64,000 nt of DNA from Sophora flavescens. Its lineage: Eukaryota; Streptophyta; Magnoliopsida; Fabales; Fabaceae. The stretch is from NCBI GenBank assembly GCA_030762895.1, contig JAUPTC010000270.1, positions 1 through 64,000 on the forward strand, given 5' to 3'. Below are positions 63,950 to 64,000 of this stretch, piece after piece. The notes under the pieces are model-generated. The model was not told where the DNA came from. It ran no database searches and saw only the letters and a list, made by a program, of their open reading frames with translations. How positions within the stretch are numbered: the stretch's first letter is position 1; each line of letters starts with the position of its first letter. The translations under genes and the position numbers were made by a program.

Positions 63950-64000
63950 AGGGTTTTGGGTCAACATTAGGGTTTAAGGTTTGAATTTGGGTTTTGGGTC
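63950..64000 (+). repeat. Off-register units at the window end
   Basis: Where units 33-35 are expected (TCCAAATTA, TTCAAATTTA, GTGTAGGATC), the sequence reads GGGTCAACATTA, GGGTTTAAGGTTTGAATTT, GGGTTTTGGGTC. This joins a unit 53-like TCAACATT to a unit 23-like TTTGAATTT. Similar joins occur near 18,480-18,515 and 21,557-21,600. It could be the start of another rearranged or lower-quality stretch. Confidence 0.6.

Larger units (their letters stand above)
1..64000 (+). repeat. Telomere-like satellite array, ~19-bp units in ~1.06-kb HORs
   Basis: The entire window consists of tandem units of the type GGGTTTTGGGTCAAAATTA, all in the same orientation; I found no inverted block and no non-satellite insert. 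Many units contain TTAGGG or TTTAGGG, and places such as GGGTTTAGGGTTTGAATTA hold two adjacent heptamers, but no long perfect telomere tract occurs. Units with distinctive bases (GGGTTTAGCATCAAAATTA, GGTCTTTGGGTTATTTTA, GGGTTTTGCGCTAAAATTA) recur in fixed order about every 1,06x bp, which defines a higher-order repeat. The + strand is G-rich and C-poor; the archetypal unit has six G and one C. The window opens inside unit 4 of the HOR and ends inside the array, so neither array edge is seen. Function is unknown; a subtelomeric, pericentromeric or centromeric satellite are all possible. Confidence 0.97.
26397..64000 (+). repeat. Homogeneous long-HOR array (~1,060 bp per copy)
   Basis: Unit 1 begins at 26397, 27447, 28497, (lost near 29551), 30581, 31644, 32692, 33744, 34804, 35866, 36929, 37989, 39050, 40112, 41152, 42212, 43270, 44329, 45390, 46451, 47513, 48575, 49635, 50691, 51751, 52813, 53852, 54912, 55969, 57027, 58087, 59149, 60211, 61271, 62333 and 63374. 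Spacings are mostly 1,056-1,063 bp; the 1,039-1,041 bp copies have each lost about one 19-bp unit. Copies differ at few sites, many of them CAG/CTG positions. This looks like the young, recently homogenised part of the array. Confidence 0.93.

Noticed and set aside
1..64000. CRISPR array
   Set aside because: There are no unique spacers between repeats. Units are contiguous, vary gradually and sit in HORs.
1..64000. True terminal telomere
   Set aside because: No run of more than about two adjacent TTTAGGG/TTAGGG heptamers was seen; the repeats are 19-mers in HORs, so this is a telomere-like satellite and not a chromosome end.
1..64000. Transposon or retroelement insertion, tRNA or rRNA gene
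   Set aside because: I found no non-satellite segment, terminal repeats, target-site duplications or RNA gene sequence anywhere in the window.

Overview
The whole 64 kb window is one uninterrupted satellite DNA array. I see no credible protein gene, RNA gene, transposon, CRISPR array or unique sequence. Every stretch, including all gene-free intervals over 300 bases, is made of a roughly 19-bp telomere-like unit (type GGGTTTTGGGTCAAAATTA). All units lie head-to-tail in one orientation, with the G-rich strand on +. Units are ordered into a higher-order repeat (HOR) of about 1,06x bp. One clean copy (30581-31643, 1063 bp) resolves into 58 units whose lengths cluster at 12, 19 and 26 bp (12+7n). 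This suggests a heptamer (TTTAGGG or TTTTGGG-like) building block.

Layout. (1) 1 to about 10,950: recognisable HORs, heavily altered by one recurrent signature (AATTAGGG read as AGTGGGG or GTGGGG, GGGTC as GAGTC), with long (~1.03-1.05 kb) and short (~0.5 kb) HORs interleaved. (2) About 10,950 to 15,260: a different signature (one G lost from GGG runs), still with short HORs. (3) About 15,260 to 19,210: HOR register nearly lost and units converge on a generic consensus. (4) About 19,210 to 26,400: register returns, long HORs only. (5) About 26,400 to 64,000: a highly homogeneous array of ~1,060-bp HORs. Shared private variants there show local spread and a partly alternating two-copy (~2.12 kb) pattern from 50 kb on.

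Organism: a eukaryote with TTAGGG/TTTAGGG-type telomere motifs. A plant or other streptophyte is the most economical guess, because of the TTTAGGG heptamers and because unstable positions fall on CAG/CTG (CHG-type) trinucleotides. The sequence alone does not prove it. Location could be subtelomeric, pericentromeric or centromeric; nothing here decides it. The left-to-right quality gradient may be true decay of an array flank or poor long-read consensus near a contig end, and these should be separated before any evolutionary reading. Nothing is encoded, so there is no operon or pathway. The biological interest lies in the repeat architecture, its homogenisation history and its strong G/C strand asymmetry.
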